Positions 51,985 through 61,512 of a DNA stretch of 64,000 nucleotides are shown in pieces (position 1 is the first letter of the stretch; the number at the start of each line of letters is the position of its first letter). A model generated the notes under the pieces. That model worked only from the letters and a program-made list of their open reading frames with translations, was not told the DNA's origin and searched no databases. The stretch is from an uncultured Clostridia bacterium (lineage in GTDB: Bacteria; Bacillota; Clostridia; Christensenellales; QALW01): positions 1 to 64,000 of the forward strand of contig CAKSKV010000008.1 in the NCBI GenBank assembly GCA_934465535.1, in the 5' to 3' direction. Both the position numbers and the translations under genes were made by a program.

Positions 51985-53481
51985 TTACTTTTTGCGTCCG
52001 TAGGAGCGCAGCGCCGAGTTGTCCAGCTTGCCGGCGGAATTGATTTCCTTAAAGCTTTCGCGAATCTCATTAAGACGGCCGCAGGAGATGGCATAGGAAT
52101 ACTCAAGAGGCTCGAAGTTTACAAGCTTCATCTGGCGCAGGGGAGCAATATAGGAGGTGGGGTCGCCCTTGGAGGGATCGGTGCCTACATCCTTGCCTTC
52201 ATTGTAGATGCCGCCGGTAACATAGCCCACGCCCTGAACATACAGGCCGATACCGAAGCCGTTATCGTCGCCGTTGACCCACGCCCACCAGTTTTCGGGG
52301 CTCTTGAAGGTGGGCCATATGCCGTTCCAGAAGGGCAGATTATCCTTGTAGGTAAGCTCGCCGTCGGTCCATGCTTCCTTGCCCTCGTAGTATGCAAGGC
52401 GTTTAAGAGGCTCGATTACATAAAGCGCGGGAAGCTCCTGATTGGCTTTTACATGCTTGTAGGGGCTGAAGTCCACAAAGCGGTTCTGTACGGACAGTAC
52501 ACGGCCGGAAACGGTATAGGTGGACTCCATGTAGCTTAAGGTGGGCTCGTTGTCCTTTGCCCAGTCCATAGGACGGCACTTTACATAAATGTGGTTGTCG
52601 GTAAGCTCAAAATCGATTATCTTGCTGGAGTTTCCGTGCTGGTCGCCGCCCATAACGGGGTTATAGTTCCACTTCATGCCGCTGAATTCGCCGCACTCAT
52701 AGGGCGGGAGGTTGGAGCCGTAGTAGGACTGCTGCACCAGACGGCCGGTATCGTGGTTGTTGAACATGTTTACATGCTCCGTAACCACGGGGTCGGAGGT
52801 TTCGCCAAGAACAATTTCCGCTCTGCCGTTGCGGGTTACCATGGATACCGGTTCCTTGATATATTCAAGATAGGAAAGTCCGCCGCCGAAAACAAGGTCG
52901 GCGCCGATCTTTATGTAATCGTTCTGAAGGTATATTTCTTTTTCGATATTGTCGCGCTTTGAGGTGTTAAGCGCGGAGATCTCCACCTTGGCATCTTCTT
53001 TGCCGCGGTTTGAAAAGCGAAGGCTTACAAGGCCGGCGGCGGTGTTGCTGTCCATATAGCCGTCCACGAAGCTCTTGAAGGTGTTGTTCTCTCCCGCCTC
53101 AAGAAAGCAGAGCTCTTCATAAACGGCGCCGTCCTTGGTGTAGCCGACATACATCCAAAGGGGCTGAGTGCTGCTGAAGGAGAGGGTGTAGTAGTTGAAT
53201 TCCTCGCTTACGGGGACAGCAAGGGTAACAGTGCCTTCCTTTTCGGGGGCGAGGGTAAAGGTGACATTTTTTGCCGAAGCATCGGTGGAATCGGCAGTGA
53301 CGCTGATTTCCGCACGCGCGCCGTTCACATTGGCGTATTTGCCCTCCCAGCTTTCGCCGCTTTGCGTGGGAGTAACGGAAGCATCGGTGCCGGGCGTGCC
53401 GGTGCCGGTTACATCGCCGGGCTGGCATGCGGCGCACAGCAGCAGGCTGCATGCGAGCATTATAACTGCAATTTTCTTCAT
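51985..53481 (-). CDS. Lipoprotein with beta-rich body, family not recognised
   Basis: 498 aa. Signal peptide with lipobox LLCAAC (Cys about 19), a Thr/Pro-rich linker, a domain at about 45-180 (ARAEISVTADSTDASAKNV ... LSFSSTQPLWMYVGYTKDG) resembling a carbohydrate-binding sandwich, then a larger part (about 185-498) with NNHDTGRLVQQSYYGS, NPVMGGDQHGNSS and WNGIWPTFKSPENWWAWVNGDDNG. The pattern HDTGR-QQSYYG occurs in glycan-active enzymes of mutarotase-like or polysaccharide lyase folds, but I cannot name one. AGGAGG precedes the ATG; an upstream open frame is not homologous. Confidence 0.65.
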   Translation of the reverse strand: MKKIAVIMLACSLLLCAACQPGDVTGTGTPGTDASVTPTQSGESWEGKYANVNGARAEISVTADSTDASAKNVTFTLAPEKEGTVTLAVPVSEEFNYYTLSFSSTQPLWMYVGYTKDGAVYEELCFLEAGENNTFKSFVDGYMDSNTAAGLVSLRFSNRGKEDAKVEISALNTSKRDNIEKEIYLQNDYIKIGADLVFGGGLSYLEYIKEPVSMVTRNGRAEIVLGETSDPVVTEHVNMFNNHDTGRLVQQSYYGSNLPPYECGEFSGMKWNYNPVMGGDQHGNSSKIIDFELTDNHIYVKCRPMDWAKDNEPTLSYMESTYTVSGRVLSVQNRFVDFSPYKHVKANQELPALYVIEPLKRLAYYEGKEAWTDGELTYKDNLPFWNGIWPTFKSPENWWAWVNGDDNGFGIGLYVQGVGYVTGGIYNEGKDVGTDPSKGDPTSYIAPLRQMKLVNFEPLEYSYAISCGRLNEIRESFKEINSAGKLDNSALRSYGRKK

Positions 53482-53801
53482 ATAATCCTCCTGAAAGATT
53501 ATTGTTTCTTGAATAATAATAACACATTCCGTGGGCAAAGTAAATAGTGAAAATGCGCATGAAAGTGTAATTTGTGAATTTTGACGGATAAAAACGGAAA
53601 AGCGGTACACGGCCGCGGGGCTTGGCGGCGGAATTGAAGCCTGTAAATGCGCGTGTGCGAAAAAAATACGGGCAAAAATGCGCGTGCGGGGTGGGCGGGC
53701 GGGAGCACCGCGCTTTTTGCCCGTAGATTTGATACTGGACATTGGGCGCTACATATGGTATAATAATGCGGATAAAGCACTAAATGCGGAGGTGGAAGCG
53801 G
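53482..53801. other. Divergent region between the lipoprotein and parE
   Basis: Contains the ribosome site and probable promoter of the minus-strand lipoprotein, a GC-rich stretch without a supported ORF, and the parE promoter at 53736-53764. No other element recognised. Confidence 0.5.
53736..53764 (+). promoter_or_regulatory. Promoter of the parE-parC operon
   Basis: TGGACA (53736-53741) and perfect TATAAT (53759-53764) with a 17-base spacer, about 38 bases before the ATG. Confidence 0.75.
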
Positions 53802-55772
53802 ATGGAATACGGTGCCGAAAATATACGCATTCTGGAAGGGCTGGACGCGGTTCGTATGCGCCCCGGAATGTATATAGGTACTACCGGTTCAAAGGGAATG
53901 CATCATTTGCTTTGGGAGATAGTGGACAACGCTATTGACGAGGCGGCCAACGGATATGCCGATCAGATATGGGTCACATTGCACAGGGACAACAGTGTTA
54001 GCGTTGAGGATAACGGACGCGGCATGCCGGTGGGAATACATCCGCAAAAAGGAATATCCGCAGTGGAGGTCATTTTTACCCAGCTGCATGCCGGCGGTAA
54101 ATTTGACGCATCAAATTATAAATACAGCGGCGGTCTGCACGGCGTAGGCGCATCAGTGGTAAATGCGCTCAGCAGCTGGGTGACGGTGGAGGTATATCAC
54201 GATTATAAGGTATACCGCTGTGAGTTTGAAAGCCGCTATGACGCATCGGAGCAGAAAATAATTTCCGGCGCAACCAAGTCGCACCTTAAGGAAGTGGGAA
54301 AAACTCACAAGCGCGGCTCCAAGGTTACATTTCTGCCGGATGCTCGGGTGTTTGACTCGGCAAAATTCAACTATGAGGTAATAAAGCGCAGGCTGAAGGA
54401 GCTGGCTTTCCTTAACGGAGGGCTGCGTATTACCCTGACGGACGAACGACAAGTGGAAAACGGCGAGGCAAAGACGGTAGAGTTTCATTATGAGGGCGGC
54501 ATTTCGGATTATGTGGAATATCTTGATGCCGAAAATGAACCCAAGTTCCGTCCGCCCATTTACATTGAGGGGGAAAAGGACGGCATATTCTGCGCCGCGG
54601 CCATACAGTATACCGACGCCTACTCTACGGAGAATATCTTTTCCTTTGTAAACAATATCCCCACATCGGAGGGCGGAACCCATGAAACCGGGTTCAAATC
54701 CGCACTTACAAAGGTAATGAATGATTATGCCCGCAGAAGCGGCGTGCTTAAGGAAAAGGATGACAATTTCCAAGGGGAGGATTTCCGCGAGGGCATTACG
54801 GCCGTGCTTACCGTGAAGATGCAGAATGTACAGTTTGAGGGGCAGACCAAGGCAAAGCTGGGCAATGTGGAGGCGCGCCCGGCGGTGGAGGCGGTGGTTA
54901 CGGAAAAACTCACCGCATACCTTGACGACCTGAAAAATGCCGAGGTAGGGCAGATAATGCTGGAAAAGGCGGTACAGGCGGCGCGGGTGCGCATGGCGGC
55001 GCGCAAGGCCAAGGATATAGCCCGCAAAAAAAGCGCGCTGGAGGGAGCGCCGCTGGTAGGCAAGCTGTCCTCCTGCACCGGCAGACGCCCGGAGGAAAAC
55101 GAGCTGTTCATAGTGGAGGGTGATTCCGCAGGCGGAACGGCAAAGCAGGGCAGGGACCGCCGCTTTCAGGCAATACTGCCTCTGCGCGGCAAGCCGCTTA
55201 ATGTGGAAAAGAAACGGTTGGATCAGGTGCTTACAAATGAGGAGTTTCGTTCCATCATTACGGCGCTGGGCACCAGTATTGATGTGGATTTTGATATATC
55301 CAACCTTAAATATCACAAGGTGATAATCCTTGCCGATGCCGATCAGGACGGCGCGCATATACGCTCCATACTGCTGACCTTCTTTTACAGATACATGAAA
55401 AAGATGATAACCGAGGGGCATGTTTTTATAGGCGTGCCGCCGCTTTACAAAATAGAAAAGGCCTCCACGAAGGAGGTAGTGTATGCCTATACCGATGAAG
55501 AACGCACGGCGGCGTGCCAGAAAATGGGGGGCAGACCCACGGTTTCGCGCTATAAGGGGCTGGGCGAGATGAGCGCCGAGCAGCTGTTTGAAACCACCAT
55601 GAATCCGCGCACCCGCACTCTTGTACAGGTGACCATCGAGGACGCCGTGGAGGCGGAGCATCTGGTAACGGTGCTTATGGGGGACAGAGCGGATGTGCGC
55701 AAGCAGTATATAATAGACAATGCAAACTTCAACAAGGTAGACCTGTTTGCAAAGGAAAAGGGGGTGCAGTAA
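53802..55772 (+). CDS. parE: DNA topoisomerase IV subunit B
   Basis: 656 aa. GHKL ATPase with RMRPGMYIGTTGSKG, EIVDNAIDEA, GRGMPVGIHPQKG and the transducer HKRGSKVTFLPD; the TOPRIM domain has VEGDSAGGTAKQGRD, PLRGKPLNVEK and DADQDGAHIRSI. The ATG at 53802 after GGAGGTGGAAGCG is preferred to an in-frame ATG 18 bases before. Immediately followed by parC (stop then ATG with no gap). Called topoisomerase IV because the partner lacks the gyrase box; the pair relaxes and decatenates DNA. Confidence 0.92.
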   Translation: MEYGAENIRILEGLDAVRMRPGMYIGTTGSKGMHHLLWEIVDNAIDEAANGYADQIWVTLHRDNSVSVEDNGRGMPVGIHPQKGISAVEVIFTQLHAGGKFDASNYKYSGGLHGVGASVVNALSSWVTVEVYHDYKVYRCEFESRYDASEQKIISGATKSHLKEVGKTHKRGSKVTFLPDARVFDSAKFNYEVIKRRLKELAFLNGGLRITLTDERQVENGEAKTVEFHYEGGISDYVEYLDAENEPKFRPPIYIEGEKDGIFCAAAIQYTDAYSTENIFSFVNNIPTSEGGTHETGFKSALTKVMNDYARRSGVLKEKDDNFQGEDFREGITAVLTVKMQNVQFEGQTKAKLGNVEARPAVEAVVTEKLTAYLDDLKNAEVGQIMLEKAVQAARVRMAARKAKDIARKKSALEGAPLVGKLSSCTGRRPEENELFIVEGDSAGGTAKQGRDRRFQAILPLRGKPLNVEKKRLDQVLTNEEFRSIITALGTSIDVDFDISNLKYHKVIILADADQDGAHIRSILLTFFYRYMKKMITEGHVFIGVPPLYKIEKASTKEVVYAYTDEERTAACQKMGGRPTVSRYKGLGEMSAEQLFETTMNPRTRTLVQVTIEDAVEAEHLVTVLMGDRADVRKQYIIDNANFNKVDLFAKEKGVQ

Positions 55773-58229
55773 ATGGCGCGCAAGGACAAAGGCGACAACT
55801 ATTTTGTACCTCTTGAGCAGCAGCATGTGCTGTGTCAGACCATGGAGGATGTTTTGCACAACAGCATGCTGCCCTATGCCGAGCATGTTGTGCTGGAGCG
55901 CGCTTTGCCGCGCGTGGAGGACGGGCTTAAGCCGGTTCAGCGGCGCGTGCTTTATGCCATGTACACCCTGGGGCTGACTCCGGACAAGCAGACCAAGAAA
56001 AGCGCACACATAGTGGGTGAGTGTATGGCCAAATATCACCCGCACGGCGATTCCTCCATATACGACACTATGGTGCGTCTGGCACAGGATTTTAACCTAA
56101 GGGCGCCGCTTGTTTACGGACAGGGCAATTTCGGCTCCATAGACGGCGATCCGCCGGCGGCTTTCCGTTATACCGAGGCAAAGCTTGCGCCCATTGCAAT
56201 GGAAATGCTTGCGGATATCGACAAGGATACGGTGCCGTGGTCGCTCAACTTTGACGATTCCACAAAGGAGCCTAATATTCTGCCCGGAAGGTTTCCTAAT
56301 TTGCTTGTAAACGGCTCCTACGGAATAGCGGTGGGCTTTGCCACAAATATCCCCACACATAACCTTGCAGAGGTTATAGACGGCGTAATCGCACAGATGG
56401 ACAACCCGCGCATTACAACGCAGGAGCTGTGCAAAATCGTAAAGGGACCGGATTTTCCCACCGGAGGCTATATCCTTAACGGGGAGAATATTGCGGATGT
56501 TTACGCAACGGGCAAGGGCAAGCTTACGGTGCGCGCAAAAACCGTTATTGAAAACGGCACCGGCGGAAAGAAGCTTATAGTAATTACGGAGGTGCCCTAC
56601 GGTGTAAACAAGGCGCGGATGCTTTCGGAGATACTAAAGCTCAGCGAGGATAAAAAGGGCATACTTACCGCCGTAAACGATATCCGGGATGAATCGGATA
56701 TGAACACCGGGATGCGGGCGGTTATCGAGCTTAAAAAGGATTCCGATCCCGAAAAGGTGCTTAAGTATCTTTATAAATACAGCGATTTGCAAACCACCTG
56801 CGGCGTCAACATGGTAGCTATTGCCGACGGTAAGCCCAAGCAGCTGGGTCTTGCCGAAATAAACAGGTATTATATAGAGCACTATCGCACCGTGGAGCGC
56901 AGAAGAATACGCCACGATCTTGAAAAGGCACGCTTGGAGCTGGAGATACAGCAGGGGCTGCTTATTGCCATTAAAAACATTGACGAGGTGGTGCGTATAA
57001 TACGCACAAGTGCCAATGTAAAGGAGGCAAGAGAACGCCTGCGGGAGCGCTTCGGGCTTACGGAGCGGCAGGCAAATGCCATTTTGGATATGCGCCTTGC
57101 ACGGCTTACGGCGCTGGAGGTGCATACCATAGAGGAGAGAATATCGCAGCTTGAGGCGCTTATTGCGGAGCTGGACGGTATGCTGGCAAGCAAGCAGAAG
57201 CTTAATGAATACATCAAAAAATGCCTGCTTGAGGTAAAGAAAAGGTATAAATCACCAAGGCGCACGGAGATTCTGTGCAATGCGGCGGAGCAGCCCATTG
57301 CAAAAGAGGAATTCAAGGTGGTGGAGGACTGCGTTATCGGCCTTGACCGCGCGGGAAACTTCAAGCGGGTGTCCAAAAAGAATTACAGCAGGTCCGCAAG
57401 GGGCGAGGTAAAGTCGGCATCGGAACTGGGGTGCTGCGTTTTATCCTGCCGTACGGACGACAGACTGTGCTGCTTCAGTGATGCGGGGAATTGCTATATG
57501 CTGGATGCTGAGGATATTCCGGAATGCAAATGGCGGGATAAAGGCGCGGCAAAGGAAAAAATCATCTCCGGCATTGATAAAAATGAAAGCATAATAGCCA
57601 TGTTTACCTGTGCGGAGCTTACGGCGGGAACGCTGCTGCTGTGCACGGCGCAGGGGCTTATAAAGCAGACGGCGGGAAGCGAATATATTGTTAAGAAGCA
57701 GCGCTTTGCGGCCATGAACCTCAAGGACGGTGACAGAATAGTAGCGGTGGAGAAAAATAACGACTACCCCGGTGTGCTGTTTATTTCAAAGGGCGGAATG
57801 AGCCTTAACATGACCAAGCAGGAGCTGCCGGTTACGGGAAGAGCGGCCGGCGGAGTCAAAGCAATGGCGCTGGATGATGGGGATGAGGTGATATTTGCCT
57901 CTCAGGTAAATGACGAGGGCGAGATAATAACCGTAACGGACAAGGGCTATGCCAAACGGTCGCTTGCGCTTGACTATGAGATAAGCCTCCGCAACAGGAA
58001 GGGGCTTAAAACCTTTGATTTCCGCAAGAACGGCAGCAACGGCAGCTGCATTGCCGGAGCGCTGTGGGTAAGGGAGCCCTTTGATGCATATATCGTGCAT
58101 CAGTCCGGGCAGACAGAAACGATAAATACCGATTCCATAATGATAGAAAGCCGCCTATCGCCCGGAAAGCCGTATGCGCTGGTGGTTATGGGAGATGTAA
58201 TAACGCAGGTGCTTGCCGATAACAGTTAA
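55773..58229 (+). CDS. parC: DNA topoisomerase IV subunit A
   Basis: 818 aa. N-terminal winged helix and tower with KYHPHGDSSIYDTMVRLAQD (quinolone-determining region with wild-type Ser and Asp), catalytic Tyr133 in AAFRYTEAKLA, and a coiled coil around LEALIAELDGMLASKQKL. The C-terminal beta-pinwheel has repeats such as LPVTGRAAGGVKAM but no QRRGGKG gyrase box, which supports ParC over GyrA. Directly after parE in one operon; a terminator follows. Confidence 0.92.
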   Translation: MARKDKGDNYFVPLEQQHVLCQTMEDVLHNSMLPYAEHVVLERALPRVEDGLKPVQRRVLYAMYTLGLTPDKQTKKSAHIVGECMAKYHPHGDSSIYDTMVRLAQDFNLRAPLVYGQGNFGSIDGDPPAAFRYTEAKLAPIAMEMLADIDKDTVPWSLNFDDSTKEPNILPGRFPNLLVNGSYGIAVGFATNIPTHNLAEVIDGVIAQMDNPRITTQELCKIVKGPDFPTGGYILNGENIADVYATGKGKLTVRAKTVIENGTGGKKLIVITEVPYGVNKARMLSEILKLSEDKKGILTAVNDIRDESDMNTGMRAVIELKKDSDPEKVLKYLYKYSDLQTTCGVNMVAIADGKPKQLGLAEINRYYIEHYRTVERRRIRHDLEKARLELEIQQGLLIAIKNIDEVVRIIRTSANVKEARERLRERFGLTERQANAILDMRLARLTALEVHTIEERISQLEALIAELDGMLASKQKLNEYIKKCLLEVKKRYKSPRRTEILCNAAEQPIAKEEFKVVEDCVIGLDRAGNFKRVSKKNYSRSARGEVKSASELGCCVLSCRTDDRLCCFSDAGNCYMLDAEDIPECKWRDKGAAKEKIISGIDKNESIIAMFTCAELTAGTLLLCTAQGLIKQTAGSEYIVKKQRFAAMNLKDGDRIVAVEKNNDYPGVLFISKGGMSLNMTKQELPVTGRAAGGVKAMALDDGDEVIFASQVNDEGEIITVTDKGYAKRSLALDYEISLRNRKGLKTFDFRKNGSNGSCIAGALWVREPFDAYIVHQSGQTETINTDSIMIESRLSPGKPYALVVMGDVITQVLADNS

Positions 58230-58595
58230 GGGCAACACTATGTGAATGTATTCAAGGTAAGGGACATAACGACGGAAAATACGAATATATGCAGTAGTGC
58301 ACCTATATGCATATAAGCTGTTTTCCTGCAATCGGCATGGTTTTGCTTCAAAAAAGTCAAAAACGCAAAAAGGCAGCAGGGCGGACGCAGTATGCGTCCG
58401 CCATTTTATATGGCTGCGGAATACTCCGGGGCGGTCGCGGCGGGGCGAAGCAGGCGCCCGCGGTCGCCCCGAATCTGCGGAACGGGATTATTCCGTACAT
58501 GAATATGCATGCGCAAATAAAAACATGGCGATTCTGAATAAATACGGACATCTGCGGGGATAATACCCATGATAAATAAAAGCGGGGGCGATATA
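58230..58595. other. Region between parC and the CotF-like gene
   Basis: Holds the parC terminator (58380-58412) with AT-rich DNA before it, and GC-rich sequence after it that contains the ribosome site of the CotF-like gene. I see no supported gene; the short frames here lack ribosome sites. Confidence 0.55.
58380..58412 (+). terminator. Terminator of the parE-parC operon
   Basis: GGCGGACGCA and TGCGTCCGCC form a perfect 10-bp stem with a GTA loop, followed by ATTTTATAT. It lies about 150 bases after the parC stop. Confidence 0.8.
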
Positions 58596-59051
58596 ATGAT
58601 ACTGACCGATAAAGAAAAAAGCTTGCTCAAGGAGCTTGCGGTGCAGGAAAAAACCTGCGCTAAGAAATATCTTAACGCATCACAGGCGGCGTTTGATCCG
58701 CAGCTTAAAAACCTGTTTTCCTCTCTTTCGCAGGCGGAGCAGAAGCATCTGGAGATGATAAATTCTATTCTTTCGGGCACCCTGCCGCAAGTACAGGCCG
58801 GAGGCGGCGAAACGGCCTTTACGGCGGTTTATAACGGCAGCGAAACGCAACAGAAGCTGGAGGACGCGTTTTTGTGTACGGATTTGCTGGCTGCGGAAAA
58901 ATATGCGTCAGGAGAGTATGATATAAGGGTGTTTGAATTCGGGGATGCCGGCGTGCGCAATGTACTGGGCGCAATACAACGGCAGGAGCAGGGACACGGA
59001 AAATCAATATCGGATTATATGAAGGTTAACGCAATGTGTCCCGCGGCGTAA
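58596..59051 (+). CDS. CotF-like spore coat protein
   Basis: 151 aa, all-helical ferritin-like four-helix fold typical of Clostridial CotF family proteins: LKELAVQEKTCAKKYLNASQ in the first helix, LFSSLSQAEQKHLEMINSIL in the second, LLAAEKYASGEYDIRVFEF and LGAIQRQEQGHGKSISDYM. Its role in coat assembly is inferred from the family. The ATG at 58596 follows GCGGGGGCG; one at 58569 would add 9 residues. Hairpin 59080-59101 follows. Confidence 0.82.
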   Translation: MILTDKEKSLLKELAVQEKTCAKKYLNASQAAFDPQLKNLFSSLSQAEQKHLEMINSILSGTLPQVQAGGGETAFTAVYNGSETQQKLEDAFLCTDLLAAEKYASGEYDIRVFEFGDAGVRNVLGAIQRQEQGHGKSISDYMKVNAMCPAA

Positions 59052-59079
59052 TGCTAAAGATACAGGCAAAAATTGAAAT

Positions 59080-59101
59080 AAGGCGCTCGAAAGGGCGCCT
59101 T
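59080..59101. terminator. Hairpin between CotF-like gene and serS
   Basis: AAGGCGC and GCGCCTT pair (7 bp) around an 8-base loop between two convergent genes. On the minus strand it is followed by ATTTCAATTTTT. Moderate strength. Confidence 0.6.
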
Positions 59102-59143
59102 ATATGTTCTTCAAAAGCCGTTTTGAAGCAAACTGAGAGTGTC

Positions 59144-60430
59144 TTATTTTTTGGGCACCAGCTTTTCCTTGCCGCCCATATACGGACGCAGGGAGACCGG
59201 TACGCGCACGCTGCCGTCGGCTTCCAGATTGTTCTCAAGCAGCGCTATAAGCATACGGGGAGGAGCGGCAACCGTGTTGTTGAGCGTATGTACAAGGAAT
59301 TTGCCGTTTTCGCCGTTTGCACGAATCTTAAGCCTGCGAGCCTGTGCATCGCCCAGATTGGAGCAGGAGCCCACTTCGAAGTATTTCTTTTGACGGGGAG
59401 ACCATGCTTCCACATCCACCGATTTAACCTTAAGGTCGGCAAGGTCGCCAGAGCAGCACTCCAGTGTGCGCACCGGAATATCCATGCTGCGGAAAAGATC
59501 TACGGTATTGCGCCAAAGCTTATTATACCATTCCATGCTGTCCTCGGGACGGCAAAGCACAATCATTTCCTGCTTTTCAAACTGATGTATACGGTATACG
59601 CCGCGCTCCTCCAAGCCGTGCGCGCCCTTTTCCTTGCGGAAGCAGGGGGAATAGCTGGTAAGGGTAAGGGGCAGCTGCTCATCGGGAATTATGGTATCAA
59701 TAAAGCGGCCTATCATGGAATGCTCGCTTGTGCCGATAAGATAAAGATCCTCGCCCTCGATTTTATACATCATGGCATCCATTTCGGCAAAGGACATAAC
59801 GCCGGTAACAACATCGGAGCGTATCATGTAAGGGGGAATGCAGTAGGTAAAGCCGCGGTCTATCATAAAATCACGCGCATAGGAAAGCACGGCGGAATGC
59901 AGGCGGGCAACATCACCAAGCAGATAATAAAAGCCGTTGCCGGCCACGCGGCGAGCGCTGTCAAGGTCAAGCCCGCCGAGGCTCTCCATGATCTGAGCAT
60001 GATAGGGAATTTCAAAATCCGGAACAAAAGGCTCGCCGAAGCGTTCCAGCTCCACATTGCAGGAATCGTCCTTTCCTATCGGAACGCTCGGATCGATAAT
60101 ATTGGGTATGACAAGCATTATGGAGCGTATTTCCTCTTCATACTTATGCTCAAGCACCTCAAGCTCGGCAAGGCGTGCGCTGTCGGCAGCTACAAGCTGC
60201 TTAACCTCTTCCGCCTCCTGACGCTGCCCCTTTGCCATAAGCGCACCTATCTGCTTGGACAGACGGTTGCGGTTGCCGCGAAGGGTGTCAGCCTCGGCAA
60301 TGGCGGCGCGGTTTTGCTTATCCAGCTCAATAACCTTGTCCACAAGCGGAAGCTTGCTAAATTGAAACTTGTTTTCAATATTCTTTTTTACAAGCTCCGG
60401 ATTCTCGCGGAGAAATTTAATATCCAGCAT
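59144..60430 (-). CDS. serS: Seryl-tRNA synthetase
   Basis: 428 aa, normal length. N-terminal coiled-coil tRNA arm (about 30-100), then the class II core: motif 2 SPCFRKEKGAHGLEERGVYRIHQF, TSEHSMIG, and motif 3-like region with NLGDAQARRLKIRANGENG. Charges tRNA-Ser (and tRNA-Sec). The start ATG follows AAAGGATAC. A T-box leader is not possible because only 64 bases separate it from the DUF1858 gene upstream; the two are probably co-transcribed. Confidence 0.96.
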   Translation of the reverse strand: MLDIKFLRENPELVKKNIENKFQFSKLPLVDKVIELDKQNRAAIAEADTLRGNRNRLSKQIGALMAKGQRQEAEEVKQLVAADSARLAELEVLEHKYEEEIRSIMLVIPNIIDPSVPIGKDDSCNVELERFGEPFVPDFEIPYHAQIMESLGGLDLDSARRVAGNGFYYLLGDVARLHSAVLSYARDFMIDRGFTYCIPPYMIRSDVVTGVMSFAEMDAMMYKIEGEDLYLIGTSEHSMIGRFIDTIIPDEQLPLTLTSYSPCFRKEKGAHGLEERGVYRIHQFEKQEMIVLCRPEDSMEWYNKLWRNTVDLFRSMDIPVRTLECCSGDLADLKVKSVDVEAWSPRQKKYFEVGSCSNLGDAQARRLKIRANGENGKFLVHTLNNTVAAPPRMLIALLENNLEADGSVRVPVSLRPYMGGKEKLVPKK

Positions 60431-60494
60431 TATTGTATCCTTTCACGGCACGGGGCCGGTTGATATGATTTACAAAAAATCGGCGTCAGCCGTT

Positions 60495-60731
60495 TTATGC
60501 CTGTTCCTTAGCGGCAAGATGCTTGTTAAGCTCGGCAACAAGCGCGTCGGCGTCAATGCCGTGCACGGCGCAGGCTTCCTCTACCGTTTCGGCCTGTGCG
60601 CTGGGGCAGCCTACGCAGAACATCCCGAAGCCGGCAAACACGGCGGCAAGCGAGCTGTCAAGCTTGATTACCTCGCCTATGGTATCATTTTTTTCCACGC
60701 TGTTTTTTTTGTTTTTCTTATTAAAAAGCAT
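60495..60731 (-). CDS. DUF1858 redox disulfide domain protein
   Basis: 78 aa. A basic N-terminus then the DUF1858 core: TIGEVIKLDSSLAAVFAGFG, GMFCVGCPSAQAETVEEACA (the CxxC pair) and GIDADALVAELNKHL. The family is linked to hybrid-cluster proteins and other anaerobic redox functions, acting as a small thiol protein. AAGGAGGTC precedes the ATG. It lies upstream of serS on the same strand. Confidence 0.9.
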   Translation of the reverse strand: MLFNKKNKKNSVEKNDTIGEVIKLDSSLAAVFAGFGMFCVGCPSAQAETVEEACAVHGIDADALVAELNKHLAAKEQA

Positions 60732-60912
60732 AATGACCTCCTTAATTAAGGCGGCGAAAAGCCTGTATGCACTCCTGTCGCCATTCTTCTTTATTATACA
60801 CCATTTTGTGTATATTTAACAATAACTTTTTTCGGAACAGCGGGCAGTATTGATGCATAATATCGTAACTGAAGCCGGGAAAGGGCAAAAACCCTGAAGG
60901 GAGAGAAGGTAT

Positions 60913-61182
60913 TTGAGATTTTTCGGAATAAGACAATACATACGCATAGGGGATGAAGTGGGAGAGCTGTGTGTTGCGGCAACCGCCGAAAACGGAGGAA
61001 GACTGCTTACCGACCTGTCGGTGGAGCACGGATGGGAGGAATGCGGCGCAGAGCCGTCCTCAGACGGCATGTGGGTAAGAATAAGTGCGGAGGGCTATGT
61101 GCGCGCACTAAAGCATAATGTGATGGTATATCCGGGCAAAACCACGCTTTTAATGCTGGAGCTTGTGCCATCTGCCGGCTGA
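60913..61182 (+). CDS. 89-aa protein of unknown function
   Basis: 89 aa from a TTG start with a strong GGGAGAGAAGG site. Beta-rich pattern (YIRIGDEVGELCVAATAENG, MWVRISAEGYVRALKHNVMV) suggests a small barrel or sandwich; no family recognised. The tiny ORF at 61198 begins 16 bases further on and may be coupled. No functional link to neighbours. Confidence 0.55.
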   Translation: MRFFGIRQYIRIGDEVGELCVAATAENGGRLLTDLSVEHGWEECGAEPSSDGMWVRISAEGYVRALKHNVMVYPGKTTLLMLELVPSAG

Positions 61183-61197
61183 GAAAAGGTGAAGAAT

Positions 61198-61290
61198 ATG
61201 CTGACAGAAGCTTTTTTGCAGTACAGCGACGCTGTAAGCCGCGCCCGCAGTGAAGGCCGCTTGGCGGCCGAGAACGAAAGTGCGTTTTGA
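61198..61290 (+). CDS. 30-aa small ORF
   Basis: ATG after GAAAAGGTGAAG, 30 residues (MLTEAFLQYSDAVSRARSEG at the start), mostly helical and charged, with TGA stop. It directly follows the 89-aa gene. Too short to classify; translation is suggested only by the ribosome site. Confidence 0.3.
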   Translation: MLTEAFLQYSDAVSRARSEGRLAAENESAF

Positions 61291-61446
61291 CAAAAGGCAA
61301 AATGCACACGGGGCCGACAGCGGAGGCCCGGCGCGGCGGGAAAAATATACGGCTATTGCATATCGGCAAGCACTAAAAGGCAAACGGAAAAATCATTCGG
61401 CTGCTTTATGTAAAAGTGTAAAAGGCGCGGTAACGGGCAGTATAAA

Positions 61447-61477
61447 AAATCACCCGGCAAATACAGCCGGGTGATTT
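61447..61477 (-). terminator. Terminator of the fused E1 dehydrogenase gene
   Basis: ATCACCCGGC and GCCGGGTGAT form a perfect 10-bp stem with a 7-base loop, extended by A/T pairs; on the minus strand TTTTTTATA follows. It lies 36 bases after the E1 stop. Confidence 0.88.
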
Positions 61478-61512
61478 GATACTTAACAGGTTAAAGCCTA
61501 AGAAGCGGATGC

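Noticed and set aside
54153..56045. 630-aa open frame on the minus strand
   Set aside because: Antisense across parE and parC; no recognisable domain.
53802..58229. gyrB-gyrA instead of parE-parC
   Set aside because: The A subunit lacks the QRRGGKG gyrase box, so topoisomerase IV is favoured; not absolute without the rest of the genome.
60431..60494. T-box leader before serS
   Set aside because: Only 64 bases separate serS from the upstream gene, too short for a T-box.
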